Source of the DNA: Henckelia pumila
Taxonomy: Eukaryota > Streptophyta > Magnoliopsida > Lamiales > Gesneriaceae
Direction: 5' to 3'
DNA length: 64,000 nt
NCBI RefSeq assembly: GCF_033568475.1
Contig: NC_133121.1
Span: 2,418,001 to 2,482,000, forward strand
The notes beneath the pieces were generated by a model that was given only the letters and a program-made list of their open reading frames with translations, searched no databases and was not told the DNA's origin. This document shows, piece after piece, positions 1 to 10,929 of this stretch (its first letter is position 1; each line of letters opens with the position of its first letter). The translations under genes and the position numbers were made by a program.

Positions 1-727
1 TTAACAAGATATTTAAAATTTTAAATTTTTAACAAACAAAAATCCATACAAGATCATGTTTAATTTAAATTTTTTAAACATGGTAATCAATCCATAGATT
101 AATATAAAGCTAAATATTTGCTTTGAAAATAATCAGCAAAAAAATTTAATTTTTTATTTCACGTTATATTTCAGCCTCGTCCTAGATTTTGATAAATGTC
201 ACCCATCTTCAGTGCAATCCATAAGGTTTCTCCAACCACGAGTTTATGTGTTATGAAGCTGCGTTTGGTTCATCGATATGAACCCAAGTCAAAGAAAAAA
301 GAAATTTTCAGCATAGAATGTGTCTTCCACGATCGTGAAGTAAAATTTACCAATTGTTTGTTTTCTTCCTGAAACATTAAAAATATAAATATAAACTTTA
401 CACGTGTCGTATTCTACGGGTTTTACGCATTCATGGGACGATCACAAATACAGTTATGGGGTTTGATTTATTAATATATGCTCATTTATTTCATAAGTTT
501 ATTTTAATTTATATATTTTTAAAACATTGGTTTTCTAGGTTCAAGATTCATTTAAGATTAGTTGACAGCACTTAAAATGCAATTTCCTTACTTTGGGACA
601 GAGAGTGCATTCAACTTATTGGAAAAACAGCGCATGAAATTGATGTCGAGATGAAGAATGGGGTTTTTATTCTATGGTTTTAATAATATATTATAATTTA
701 TTTATTAATTTTATATATAGTAAATTA

Positions 728-729
728 TA

Positions 730-765
<36 letters not shown>

Positions 766-768
766 GCA
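728..768. repeat. (TA)n(CA)n microsatellite
   Basis: A run of TA dinucleotides passes directly into CA dinucleotides. Confidence 0.9.
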
Positions 769-803
769 TAAGCTTTTAATCATCCACACAATATTTCAAG
801 GTA

Positions 804-1332
804 TGGATGCTTCAAAAACACCAAAAGAAGTTGACCATTTAGTTGATCGGAAGGTTTTGTTCAAAGTTTAACTTAGAACCAACCAGATTCACGGATTTAA
901 TGGAACATACACTGTCATTAAATTAACAGAAGACTGTACTGTTGTGAAAAAGTATTGTGGAGAAGTTTTTGAAAGTCATGTATGATATTGTTTTTTACTT
1001 GAATGTCAATATTTAAATTTTAATATAATATTTATTAACATTCTTGGTTTATTTCCAGAATCTGATTTATTTTCAAAATTGAAAAATACTGAAACAGGAG
1101 ATGGTAAATATTACAAAATCAAATATATCTTCTATATGAATTTATAATAATAAAACAAAATATCAATTGTTTCTATTATTTTTAGGTTCTTTCGTCGGAA
1201 GATGAAGTCTCCACTCCTTTAAAATCCACTAGCAAGACCGTGATTTTAAAGGATGTTCTAAATGATTTTACGCTGAAACGAACACTCATTGATGAGTTAT
1301 CATCTACAACACAACAAAAAAATGAAGACTAA
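804..1332 (+). pseudogene. RPA-like (OB-fold) remnant, Helitron associated
   Basis: The conceptual product begins MDASKTPKEVDHLVDRKVLF, with an in-frame TAA soon after, then continues with QIHGFNGTYTVIKL and YCGEVFES. A second open piece ending in QQKNED and TAA lies at about 1189-1332. The LVDRK-x-LFKV and xYTVIKL pattern resembles the replication protein A large-subunit-like proteins carried by plant Helitrons. The internal stop and the gap between pieces argue for a pseudogene, although an intron could account for the gap. Family assignment is by eye and moderate to low. Confidence 0.4.
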
Positions 1333-3522
1333 AATCAAGCAGGAGAAGGACTGAAATATATTTCTTCGCATTGAGAAAATTTATTTCCAGTTGTTATTAG
1401 ATATATTAAGGTTTCTGAGAGTTCTATTTTGATTTCCAGTTTAGACGGTTTTTGGATTTTTAATTTTATTTCTACTACTATTGTTTTAATTAGAAAATTT
1501 AAGTTTAATTGTTGAATTTTAAATTTTCGGAATTTATGGTTTATTGATTTATAATTTTCTTATTTTATAATGTCTCAAAATTTATACAAGGTTTTTATAT
1601 AAAATTTCAAATAAAAATCTTACGACACAACTTAAAATATTTAAATCATTTTATTTTATTTTGACAGTACCATCGGCTTAATATTTTAAAAATAATCAAA
1701 TATTATATTTAATACTAACATAATTACACGTATAAATTTGCTTAAGTATTCAAAGTGTAGTATTTTACGCATATATGAAATGAAATGCTAATAAAATACG
1801 AACACACAATAATTTAAAAACAATATATTTTTTCTAAAACAACCATTTAATGAGAACAATGTTTTGAATTTTAAAATAGAGTCTCACATATTGTTTTTTT
1901 TTCGATATGATGAAATTTTAACTACTAATAAGAGACCATATTCAATTCGTAACGAATTTTATTGACATCATTTATGTTTGCTGAGAAAACAAAGATATAC
2001 TTTAATAGACACTGATTTATTTGGTTTTTTTTATTAAAAAAATAGCAGGTAAATAGAAAATTGTGCATAAATTTGAAATAAGATTGATGCCAAATAGACA
2101 AATAGATATTTTATTTGGAAAATCAAACTTAAATTGAAACAAATCATGGCCATTCAATCAGTTTATCATATGGTCAACAATAGATTAAATTGTTTACATT
2201 TCGATACATGCAATAATATGTCATTAGATGTTTACAATTTGAGAAAATTTGGGATTCTTTTATCTATATAATCCCATAATCTATGAGATCCAGATATAAA
2301 ACTTATGACTTTTAAGATTCAAATAATCAATCTAATTCCAACTTTATGTTATCATGACTTCAAACATATTGATTACTTCAATTATAAATAACACAAATTA
2401 GTTCTATAACACACATTTATAAATAACACAAATTAGTTCTATAAGACATATTTTTCAACGTATTATATTAAAGTAATCACAGATCTGTTGTCAAGAAAGA
2501 TGATTCGTGGAAAAGTACACTGATATATGTTATTGAACGCCGAAAAGAATTCGAAACCAACGATGAAATATTTTTTTAGTAGATCTGTACATAATAACAA
2601 CACAAATGTTTATTAAACCCGTAAAATCCAAAAAAATGTAAACAAGAACAAGTATTCGTCGAAACATTTTTCTTATGAATTATCATTATAATTGATTATT
2701 TATTTAAATGTTTTATGTTGTATATATTTAAACAAAAATCTGGATCCGAGAGCGAGAATACCACAACAATTTAATTTACGTGATTCAGTTAACACGGTGA
2801 TGCCAATATCAATATCTCCTTTAAACGAGATCACAAATGGTATGAATTTTATTTTTTTTTAATTCGACAAAGTACAATTTTTTCACATTTGTCTAATCTA
2901 AATTATTATATTTATTTCTTTTAAATATTGGTTTTTGCAGCTAATCCATTTGCTCAATTTGGCTTAGACCTTGATGCTGCCACTCAGGCATTACGAGTCT
3001 AGTCGACATAAATATTTCTTATCAAATGCCTAGCAGCTCAACTAAAAATCTATCAAAGATAGTTGATGTAACAAGTGATGAAGATTTTCCTCTATCTTTT
3101 GTCAAGAATGTTGATAGACCGACGTCTGTTCGTCAATGTAATTTACAATATAGACTGTCTATAAAATCATGTTATGATCTTTAATATATTTTTATTATTT
3201 TTTATATTAGTCGCAGTGTCAGTCAACCAAGAAATCAACTGCAATGATACAGAAATCAACTTCAATGCAAAAGATCATCATCCTTCTTTGAATGTTGTCT
3301 CGAATGGTATATCCTTTGTAGAAGAAATGACCGTGATAATGACTGTCACATTTACCAGAAAAATTTAACGACAAATGTTGTGTTTAATAAAGTTTTTCAA
3401 AATTTATAGAATATTTTTTTGGTTTTCTAATTGTCTATAATGCATTAAGATTTTTGTATTTTAATTTTTTATTCAACTGCTCATAATTACTATTTGAATA
3501 ATTAATTGTATAAAATGATATT

Positions 3523-3549
3523 CCGTGCATCGCACGGGTGTAATGCTAG
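3523..3549 (+). other. Helitron 3' terminal hairpin and CTAG end
   Basis: CCGTGC-ATC-GCACGG stem-loop, then GTGTAATG and CTAG before T, the usual order for Helitron termination. Confidence 0.6.
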
Positions 3550-3550
3550 T

Positions 3551-3825
3551 ACTATTAATAAAGGAAATGAGCCTAATAATAACTACCTTTGGTGAGACTT
3601 TTTTAATATTTCAAATATACCCTTTATTTGTTGTGGCTTTTGTTATTTTTTTATTCAACTTTGATTTACTATTTTAATTTATTTATTCAAACTTTATTTT
3701 TTTTCTTTAGTGAAATAATGTTTGAATTTGTTTGTCACAATTATAAATAATTCAATATTATATAATCATATTTATTTATTTAAAAAATTAATTTTTTTGT
3801 GTGTAGCGTGTGCTACAGTTGCTAG
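3551..3825 (+). mobile_element. Possible short non-autonomous Helitron
   Basis: A second stem-loop (GTAGC-GTGT-GCTAC, 3802-3815) is followed by CTAG at 3822-3825 and T. It directly follows the end of the first Helitron, so this may be a short Helitron inserted beside or next to another. The 5' TC end is not clear and no coding sequence is present. Confidence 0.35.
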
Positions 3826-3840
3826 TATATATATATATAT

Positions 3841-3962
3841 AACCAAATTAGCACGATTAAAAAAGAGAAGGCGTCCGAGTTGGATCGTCTTCCTCGGGAA
3901 AAAAGAAAAGATTTTAGATGCCAGAATCCTATTCATGTGCTACTCGATCTGTATGCAATTTT
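3841..3962 (+). pseudogene. F-box family fragment 1
   Basis: This stretch aligns with the 5' end of the copy at 4453. It shares the pre-start sequence AACCAAATTAGCACGAT and then codes for a broken version of SELDRLP...KILDARILFMCYS. The start codon is lost, and an indel near 3900 puts the F-box core into another frame. It stops where the sequence becomes GTGAATGTAAATTTATTTTG, which belongs to the upstream region of other copies. It is therefore a small broken duplicate of the F-box locus. Confidence 0.6.
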
Positions 3963-4452
3963 TTTTGTTGGAAAAAAATAGGCGCGTGAATGTAAATTTA
4001 TTTTGGACTCCAAAAATTTATGGAAAATCGATATAAGATATATATATTTTAAAATCTAAAATAAAGAAAGAATCGTAAAAAGATTACATAATCAAATCTT
4101 TGAACTTTATCAAAAAGAATTTTATGTGGTAATTAAAAAGATGACATAATTCTTGTCTTGGTACGCAAAGATTTTGAAATATCCAACGCTTACAAGTGTA
4201 TTGCACTTGCACTTGGTTTGTTATAGAAAAATATATATATAACTAAAAAATTTTATTGACGGGAAAATTAATAATTTTATTGAATAATAATAGAATATTA
4301 ATCTAACCAATACAAAGATCCTACTATTATTATCAATACATGTCCTGAGTGGACTCTACTTATATTAATAATGGACTCTACTATAAATAGTCCTATAAAT
4401 TGTGAGAAGTCCATATAATATTGTTTCTCTCAATTGAAACCAAATTAGCACG
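3963..4452 (+). promoter_or_regulatory. Upstream region of F-box copy 2 (duplicated promoter)
   Basis: This AT-rich segment shares ordered blocks with the upstream regions of the copies at 10930, 20803 and 24818: GTGAATGTAAATTTA, TTGGACTCCA, AAATATCCAAC and ACTTGGTTTGTTATA. The shared order shows that promoter and coding region were duplicated together. CTATAAATAG at about 4381-4390 is a plausible TATA box for the ATG at 4453. I see no other gene. Confidence 0.45.
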
Positions 4453-4990
4453 ATGGCGTCGGAATTGGATCGTCTTCCTCAGGAGCTAATAATCTGTATT
4501 TTGGAGAAGATATTGGATGCAAGAAGCCTATTCATGTGCTATCAATTTGCCACACTCGTTCGTCAAATCCGATTCGTTTCTTTGCGACTTCCATCTTCAT
4601 TCAGTCATGCGGTTCCATCTTCGTAGGTTAATTTGGATAAGAATATGGAGGTTAAGTTGTCATTTTCTGGACGTGTAATGAAGGAGGTGATTATGAAGAT
4701 TACAATAAATTCACGGAGGAGATTTGGTTTGAAGAGACAGAATATCGTCAAGTGGTCGCAACCTTGATGAAGAATCCTTTTGAAGCTAGGGTGGTGAAAA
4801 GGAGAGGACTACGGAAACTAATATACGTAGAGGGTTAGTCTATGCTACACCGTGAGTATTTTTTTCCCTATTTTAATACCGAAAATTGACATATGTCTTG
4901 ATGATTCAATGGTTGATATTTGACCACATCATGGGGGAGAAGTACTCCAGGTGTAGCATAGAATAATCCTATACGTAGGTTAGCTAGGTT
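4453..4990 (+). pseudogene. F-box family copy 2, internally deleted
   Basis: The ATG at 4453 opens MASELDRLPQELIICILEKI, an N-terminal F-box, then KILDARSLFMCY. A few residues present in the other copies (the SACK segment) are missing after it. The frame stops at TAG 4624-4626. After that the sequence jumps to the C-terminal part found in the copy at 12581 (KLSFSGRVMKEV), in a disrupted frame. Most of the middle of the gene is deleted, and a MITE at 4831-4970 sits in the 3' end. Not functional as read. Confidence 0.7.
4831..4970. mobile_element. MITE with about 20-bp TIRs in F-box copy 2
   Basis: The left end GGGTTAGTCTATGCTACACC and the reverse complement of the right end GGATTATTCTATGCTACACC match at most positions. 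The flanks repeat ATACGTAG (4823-4830 and 4971-4978; 9 bp if the preceding T is counted). An 8-9 bp target duplication suggests a hAT or Mutator type. The related copy at 12581-13023 has no insert at this place. A similar arm (TCTATGCTACCCC) occurs near 55048. Confidence 0.7.
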
Positions 4991-5251
4991 GAAATTTTTC
5001 TACATATTTTTTATATTTCCGGCTTTTTAATTGGGTAATAATAATAATTTGCAAAATTGGCACGATTTATAGATTATTATTTTTTTCTTCTGTTAGAAGA
5101 AGGCCACGATGAAACCACTTGTGTCAATAACGGGCATGAGTAAGTGGAGTAAAACTATCTCTAACCCATTACGCTATCTTGATGTAACATTAACTTTGTA
5201 GTAATCCAGATTTTATTTTAAGATAATAATATGATAAACATGATTAAAGGT
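4991..5251. other. 3' flank of F-box copy 2; uninterrupted paralogous site
   Basis: The stretch around 5054-5090 (GGCACGATTTATAGATTATT) is the unoccupied counterpart of the site where the copia element sits at 13100-17737. No gene is seen. Confidence 0.55.
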
Positions 5252-6646
5252 TGGTAATTAATCAATTTCGGAGTGTTATTGGACTTCGGAAGAGAATTTG
5301 GGCTTTTGACTTTGGGTCGGATCGGAAGCTCCGATCCCAGCCACTTCGGAACCTCATCGGAAGCACAGAGATCGGAAGCTCCGATCCTGGAACGGACGTT
5401 CCGATCTCCAGCTGCCAGCAATGCTCGATGACTCAGCCACGAGTTTTGACAAGTGTTGAACGTAGAGCAGATCGAAAGCTCCGATCGCTCGATCGGAAGT
5501 TTCGATCCCGACGTGTCACACATGCATGCAATGAGCTGGATCGGAAGCTCCGATCCTGAAATCGGAAGTTCCGATCCTGGCCGAGAATTTTGCCTATAAA
5601 TAGGGCTTCCCAGATTCATTTCAAAATACGAATTCCCGAGTTTCTTTCTTCAGTTATATAGTGTGAAATATACACTTGAGGGCCCTATCGATTATAATAG
5701 AGGTTCAGGAATAACCAAGGTGTGGTTATAGTCATCCGGGACTAGCGACTCCAAAGGGCTAACTACGGATGAAGGTATGGTCCGGAAATCTATTTAAGTT
5801 TTGGAAGTACTTATTAGCTTAGTTAAGACTTATAGAATTTATGTAGTGATACAGTGAACTTTTGAATATAGGCTTGGAACCTAGGATCCTATTTTACTTG
5901 AACTAGTCTAGAGGTACGTACACATTGACTGAGATTGCCAGCGAGTATACATGTTTATATGTTGCATTTTTTTGGCATTATTATATGGCATGATATATGA
6001 TTTACCGCTTTTTATATTCATATGTCGTGTGCATATACACGTTGAGCCTATACCTTGTTATACCTGACTATAGAGCCGTTCAGCTCTATACTCGATAGTC
6101 TGTCACTGAGAGTACCGCGACGGCGGGGGCATTTATGTCTGTCTACTCTGGTGTACTAGAAGAGTGTGGTTGCACCCAGAGGTTGATCTGTGCGGTGGCA
6201 GCACTCATGTGGCGCCGGTTCTGAGCATGATTTTTTTCAGATGACCCTGTACCAGTCATCATGTTGCATGCATTATATACATATGTTTACTCATGTCTAT
6301 GTACTGGGCGTTAGTGCTCACGTCCTAGTTTTTATCTTGGACACCCTATTCCATGGGGCAGGTCGCAGGATGGACGGAGCTGGTAGTTCGAGGCAGGACT
6401 AGGGAGCAGGAGTCTTGAGGATTTTATTATACAGCAGGATTCGATATAGCTGTATAATGTTTACTGTTTAAGTTTTCGATTTGGTTGTATCACTACAGAT
6501 TTAAGCCTGGATTATGTTACTAAGCTGATATGTAAACTATGGTTTTGTTTCCGCACGTTTTAGTCTGTTAAGTTATTTTGCTGTATTAAATTTAATGCAT
6601 GCTATTAGTTGCCAGTTAGTAGGTGATACCATGCAGGGTCACTACA
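5252..6646 (+). repeat. LTR copy 1
   Basis: 1,395 bp, ending in CACTACA. It carries six copies of an approximate 17-bp palindrome (GATCGGAAGCTCCGATC and variants) between 5320 and 5576, then TATAAATA at 5595-5602. The copies agree with LTR 2 except for scattered substitutions and a missing palindrome unit. Confidence 0.8.
5320..5602 (+). promoter_or_regulatory. Palindrome array and TATA box of LTR 1
   Basis: Palindromes lie at about 5320-5336, 5370-5386, 5470-5486, 5491-5507, 5539-5555 and 5560-5576. The perfect form GATCGGAAGCTCCGATC occurs at three of them. TATAAATA at 5595-5602 follows the last unit by about 20 bp, the position expected of upstream promoter elements. The same arrangement is at 7092-7394 in LTR 2. 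Confidence 0.6.
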
Positions 6647-6650
6647 TTTT

Positions 6651-6662
6651 TGGTATCAGAGC
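6651..6662 (+). other. Primer-binding site (initiator tRNA-Met type)
   Basis: TGGTATCAGAGC, the usual plant LTR retrotransposon primer site for tRNA-iMet, lies 4 bp after LTR copy 1. Confidence 0.85.
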
Positions 6663-6747
6663 ATGCTTAGATTTTGGGATTAGTACTTGGGATTTAGTCT
6701 AGTAATTCTTGCGCATTGGGATTTTAATGTGCAATTCTTTTCAGGAT

Positions 6748-7026
6748 ATGACTGACGAGAGTCACGGTAGTATTGGCCAAGGAGGTGGTCATCATCGTCA
6801 TCACCGCCATCATGATGATCAACATCGTCATCATGAGGGTAGACGTCGCTACTCTATCAATAAATTCATGCAAGTAGGATCAAAACCCTTGGTGGGAGGC
6901 GAGAATCCTGAACAAGCTAGATGTTGGATGTCTAAACTCGAGAGTACTTTTTGTGCTTTCGATTGTACAGAGGATCAGAAATTGGAAGTTCTAGAATTTG
7001 TTCTAGAGGATCGAGCACGTTTTTGG
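6748..7026 (+). pseudogene. gag N-terminal fragment (Ty3/gypsy)
   Basis: The ATG at 6748 opens MTDESHGSIGQ, then a His-rich stretch (HHRHHRHHDDQHRHH), then KPLVGGENPEQARCWMSKLE and FVLEDRARFW. The last part matches the start of the plant retrotransposon gag domain, which precedes a tryptophan-rich core. The frame is cut off by the second LTR copy right after RARFW. About 92 residues remain of a protein that normally runs several hundred. Confidence 0.65.
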
Positions 7027-8437
7027 TAATTAATCAATTTCGAAGTGTTATTGGATTTCGGAAGAGAATTTGGGCTTTTGACTTTGGGCCGGATCGGAAG
7101 CTCCGAACCCAGATCGGAAGCTCCGATCCCAGCCACTTTGGAACCTCATCGGAAGCATAGAGATCGGAAGCTCCGATCCTGAAACGGACGTTCCGATCTC
7201 CAGCAGCCAGCAATGCTCGATGACTCAGCCACGAGTTTTGACAAGTGTTGAACGTAGAGTAGATCGAAAGCTCCGATCGCCCGATCGGAAGTTACGATCC
7301 CGACGTGTCACACATGCATGCAATGAGCTGGATCGGAAGCTCCGATCCTGAAATCGGAAGTTCCGATCCTGGCCGGGAATTTTGCCTATAAATAGGGCTT
7401 CCCAGATTCATTTCAAAATACGAATTCCCGAGTTTCTTTCTTCAGTTATATAGTTTGAGATATACACTTGAGGGCCCTATCGGTTATAATAGAGGTTCTG
7501 GAATAACCAAGGTGTGGTTATAGTCATCCGGGACTAGCGACTCCAAAGGGCTAACTACGGACGAAGGTATGGTCCGGGAATCTATTTAAGTTTTGGAAGT
7601 ACTTATTAGCTTAGTTAAGGCTTATAGAATTTATGTAGTGATACAGTGAACTTTTGAATATAGGCTTTGAACCTAGGATCCTATTTTACTTGAACTAGTC
7701 TAGAGATACGTACACATTGACTGAGATTGCCAGCGAGTATACATGTTTATATGTTGCATTTTTTTGGCATTATTATATGGCATGATATATGATTTATCGC
7801 TTTTTATATTCATATGTCATGTGCATATACACGTTGAGCCTATACCTTGTTATACCTGACTATAGAGCCGTTCAGCTCTATACTCGATAGTCTGTCACTG
7901 AGAGTACCGCGACGGCGTGGGCATTTATGTCTGTCTACTCTGGTGTATTAGACGAGTGTGGTTGCACCCAGAGGTTGATCCGTGCGGTGGAAGCACTCAT
8001 GTGGCGCCGATTCTGAGCATGATTTTTTTCAGATGACCCTGTACCAGTCATCATGTTGCATGCATTATATACATATGTTTACTCATGTCTATGTACTGGG
8101 CGTTAGTGCTCACGTCCTAGTTTTTATCTTGGACACCCTATTCCATGGGGCAGGTCGCAGGATGGACGGAGCTGGTAGTTCGAGGCAGGACTAGGGAGCA
8201 GGAGTCTTGAGGATTTTATTATACATCAGGATTCGATATAGCTGTATAATGTTTACTGTTTAAGTTTTCGATTTGGTTGTATCACTACAGATTAAGCCTG
8301 AATTATGTTACTAAGCTGATATGTAAACTATGGTTTTGTTTCCACACGTTTTACTCTGTTAAGTTATTTTGCTGTATTAAGTTTAATGCATGCTATTAGT
8401 TGCCAGTTAGTAGGTGATACCATGCAGGGTCACTACA
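7024..8437 (+). repeat. LTR copy 2
   Basis: 1,414 bp. It carries seven palindrome units (7092-7370) against six in copy 1. The extra unit at 7092-7108 is imperfect (CTCCGAAC). TATAAATA is at 7387-7394. Confidence 0.8.
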
Positions 8438-10638
8438 AACTTCAAAATAGTATAATTTTTACAACAAATTAAAAACTAATCTCCAACCCATTTTACTCTA
8501 AACTTTACACTAAAAAATTATTCTCTATTATTTTATTCACAACAACTAATTTATTCCATCAAATAATTTTATACACAATAATTAAATATCATTAATATAT
8601 AAAATAATAATTTCTATATAAATATTCATTAGAAATATTAATAAATTAAAAACTAAATATATTTTAATAATTATTTTAAAATATTTAGTTTAATTTATTT
8701 TAATATTTAAACATATTATTTATTTAACGACTTTTTTAATCTTAATTTTTTCTCAAAAATTGAATTTTTGTATTATTTGTTAATTAATTAAATTAGAGTT
8801 CAATAATTTAAATAATTAAATTACTGTTAAAATACATTACACATAAAAATAATATTAAGATAAACACAATTACATATAAAATTCATAATAATTACGAAAT
8901 TAAAATTATGTAATTTAATCAATTGATAATATGATTTATAATCATAATAATAATATTATAATATATTATAATATTATAATATATTATATTATAAATAATC
9001 TTAATATATATTATAAATAACAAATAGAAAAGCAAAAAAAAATAAATAAATAAAAACACATCAATATAGCATAGGTGCTATGGAGTGCAGCTTTGCACCA
9101 ACCCAACGTTGAAAATAGGGTTGGGTTGGAGCAAAGAATCTAACGCCAATTTGGTGTTTGATTGGAGTTGGCCTAATGGGCTTTATTGTTTGTATTTGGT
9201 GGAGTTATGGATTATATTATGTTACTATTAAACAACACGTGTGATGCATGTGGGGACACTTTTTTTTTATAATATATATTTATAATTATATTTAGTGGAA
9301 TTTTCGAGGCTCATAATAAAAATCATATAAAATTGAAATATTAATTATGAAATAAACTCAAATAATATAATGATCATTTTTTTCACTTTCTGTCATGTTA
9401 AAGGTGAATTCGTATTTTCATTCTTGTAAAATGAATGTTTTTCATTTTTAGTAATATCACAATGCATTTTGATTTTAGTTATGCCACTCGTATTTTGTGC
9501 TTGAGTTAACATCTGGTAGGGTGGGTCGAAAGTGTCGAGGGAACCGTGCAAGGATTTTAATTTTTTAATATAGTTTTAATATTTATGATAAAATTTTAAA
9601 ACTATTTTTTAAATAACATTTATACTATTATACTCAATTTGATAAGTTTTATACTAAAAAGATTTTAGTGTGTCAAACGCATCAACATCTTCGTTTAAAA
9701 TAACTTCATCCTACCCTTAAAAAAATTCATCTGAACTTTTTAAATCGCTTATTTTTAAATCAAGTCATGACAGCTTACAAGCTCCTAAATCAACTTATAA
9801 AAGTTTAGTTGTTTTTAATAAGCTTAGTCAAACATATATATTCTACTATATTGTTAATTTTCCCTATTCAAAAGTTTAACTAAAACTTTAAATTTATAAA
9901 TAAAGATACGAGTGGATTTAAAATTATAAATAAAGTTTGAAGTTTGAAAAATGATGATTTTTGGAGTGATAGACTACATATCTAAAAACATTATAGATAA
10001 AAATTTACGATTGAATTTAAAATTATAGATAAAAATAATTGTGAAAATTCAAAATAAATAATATAGGAGGAAAATTAAAAAAAAAATCAAATTATGATAA
10101 GAAGAAGAAATCACCGACGAGTGAAAAATTCTTTTTAGGTGGAAAAAAAAGGAGTGAATGTAAATTTAATTTGGACTCCAACAAATTAATGGAAAATTGA
10201 TGTAAGATATATAGATTTTAATTAAATAATAAGTTAATAAAATTCAGTTATCTTCTGAATGATTTAAATTCTTCAAAATTTATCAAATTATAAAAAAATC
10301 AAGAAATAATTTTATGTGGTAAAAATATTACATAATCCTTGTCTAGGTACGCAAAAATTTTAAAATATCCAACACTTTCAACTTTCAAGTATTACACTTT
10401 GTTTGTTATAAAACATATCTAACTAATAATTATTTACAAAGGGAAAACGCAATTTATGACTTCATTATTAGGAAAATATTTAATATTCTAAAAAAAGGAA
10501 AAAAATTTATTATAATCTAACCAAACAATATAAATTGTGAGAAGTCCTTTGTTTCTCTCGTCGCCTCAAAATCGAACCAAATCACGAATAAAAAAAAGGA
10601 TATAGGTTACATCTAACGTGTAGAGACATTATTTTGCC
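8438..10638. other. AT-rich spacer with inverted repeats and duplicated F-box upstream DNA
   Basis: No gene is seen. CTCCAACCCA at 8481-8490 is inverted as TGGGTTGGAG at 9122-9131, possibly the ends of an AT-rich MITE-like element. A perfect 10-bp hairpin stem lies at 9098-9107/9120-9129. From about 9541 to 10560 the sequence is collinear with 23821-24720, which is the upstream region of F-box copy 7, so a segment of about 1 kb was duplicated with the gene. Confidence 0.5.
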
Positions 10639-10805
10639 GATAATGCTACATGTACACGAAATTTTACACGTTGTGTTACACATTACATTTAAAATTACAT
10701 GATTTTGAAAGATTTTATTCAAATCAAGTATAGTGATAATCATGTAATTTTAAATATCATGTATAACAATGTATAAGAATCCTTGTACATATAGCATTCA
10801 TTATC
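10639..10805. mobile_element. MITE in the upstream region of F-box copy 3
   Basis: GATAATGCTACATGTACA at the left is matched, with a few mismatches, by the reverse complement of the right end. Internal inverted repeats (AAAATTACATGAT and ATCATGTAATTTT) make it strongly self-complementary. The corresponding upstream region of copy 6 (20660-20780) lacks it. The arm ATGTACATGTAGCAT near 30400 looks like another member. Confidence 0.55.
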
Positions 10806-10929
10806 CTTATTTTTCACATTCAAGGTTAACAACTATTTATATATATGAGTTTTTTCATAAATAAATATTGATAAAGCTGAATACATAATATATCGGATTA
10901 GTGGTTGAAATATGTTATCTTCAAAAAAG

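Larger units (their letters stand above)
1..3549 (+). mobile_element. Decayed Helitron, 3' portion
   Basis: The right edge has the layout of a plant Helitron 3' terminus: a short GC-rich hairpin (stem CCGTGC/GCACGG, loop ATC, about 3523-3537), a spacer of about 10 bases, then CTAG at 3546-3549 followed by host T. The left edge is not identifiable and may lie outside the window. The only coding trace is an RPA-like remnant near 804-1332. Further weak open stretches at 2940-3360 have no family I recognise. The rest is AT-rich and featureless. No Rep/helicase domain is visible, so the copy is non-autonomous or heavily decayed. The ends are seen; membership of one continuous element is inferred. 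Confidence 0.5.
5252..8437 (+). mobile_element. LTR retrotransposon (gypsy-like), very short internal region
   Basis: Two direct repeats of about 1.4 kb (5252-6646 and 7024-8437) flank only 377 bp. The internal part holds a primer-binding site and the start of a gag gene. Both repeats begin TGGTAATTAATC and end GGGTCACTACA. There is no polypurine tract before the second repeat: it joins directly onto gag codons. The outer flanks (AAGGT and AACTT) do not form a target duplication. It is either a deeply deleted element or a tandem duplication of an LTR-gag fragment with a period of 1,772 bp. Confidence 0.75.

Noticed and set aside
5218-5619. Repeated peptide GSELPI / DRKLRS frames on both strands
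   Set aside because: They come from translation of the 17-bp palindrome array, which is open on both strands by composition.
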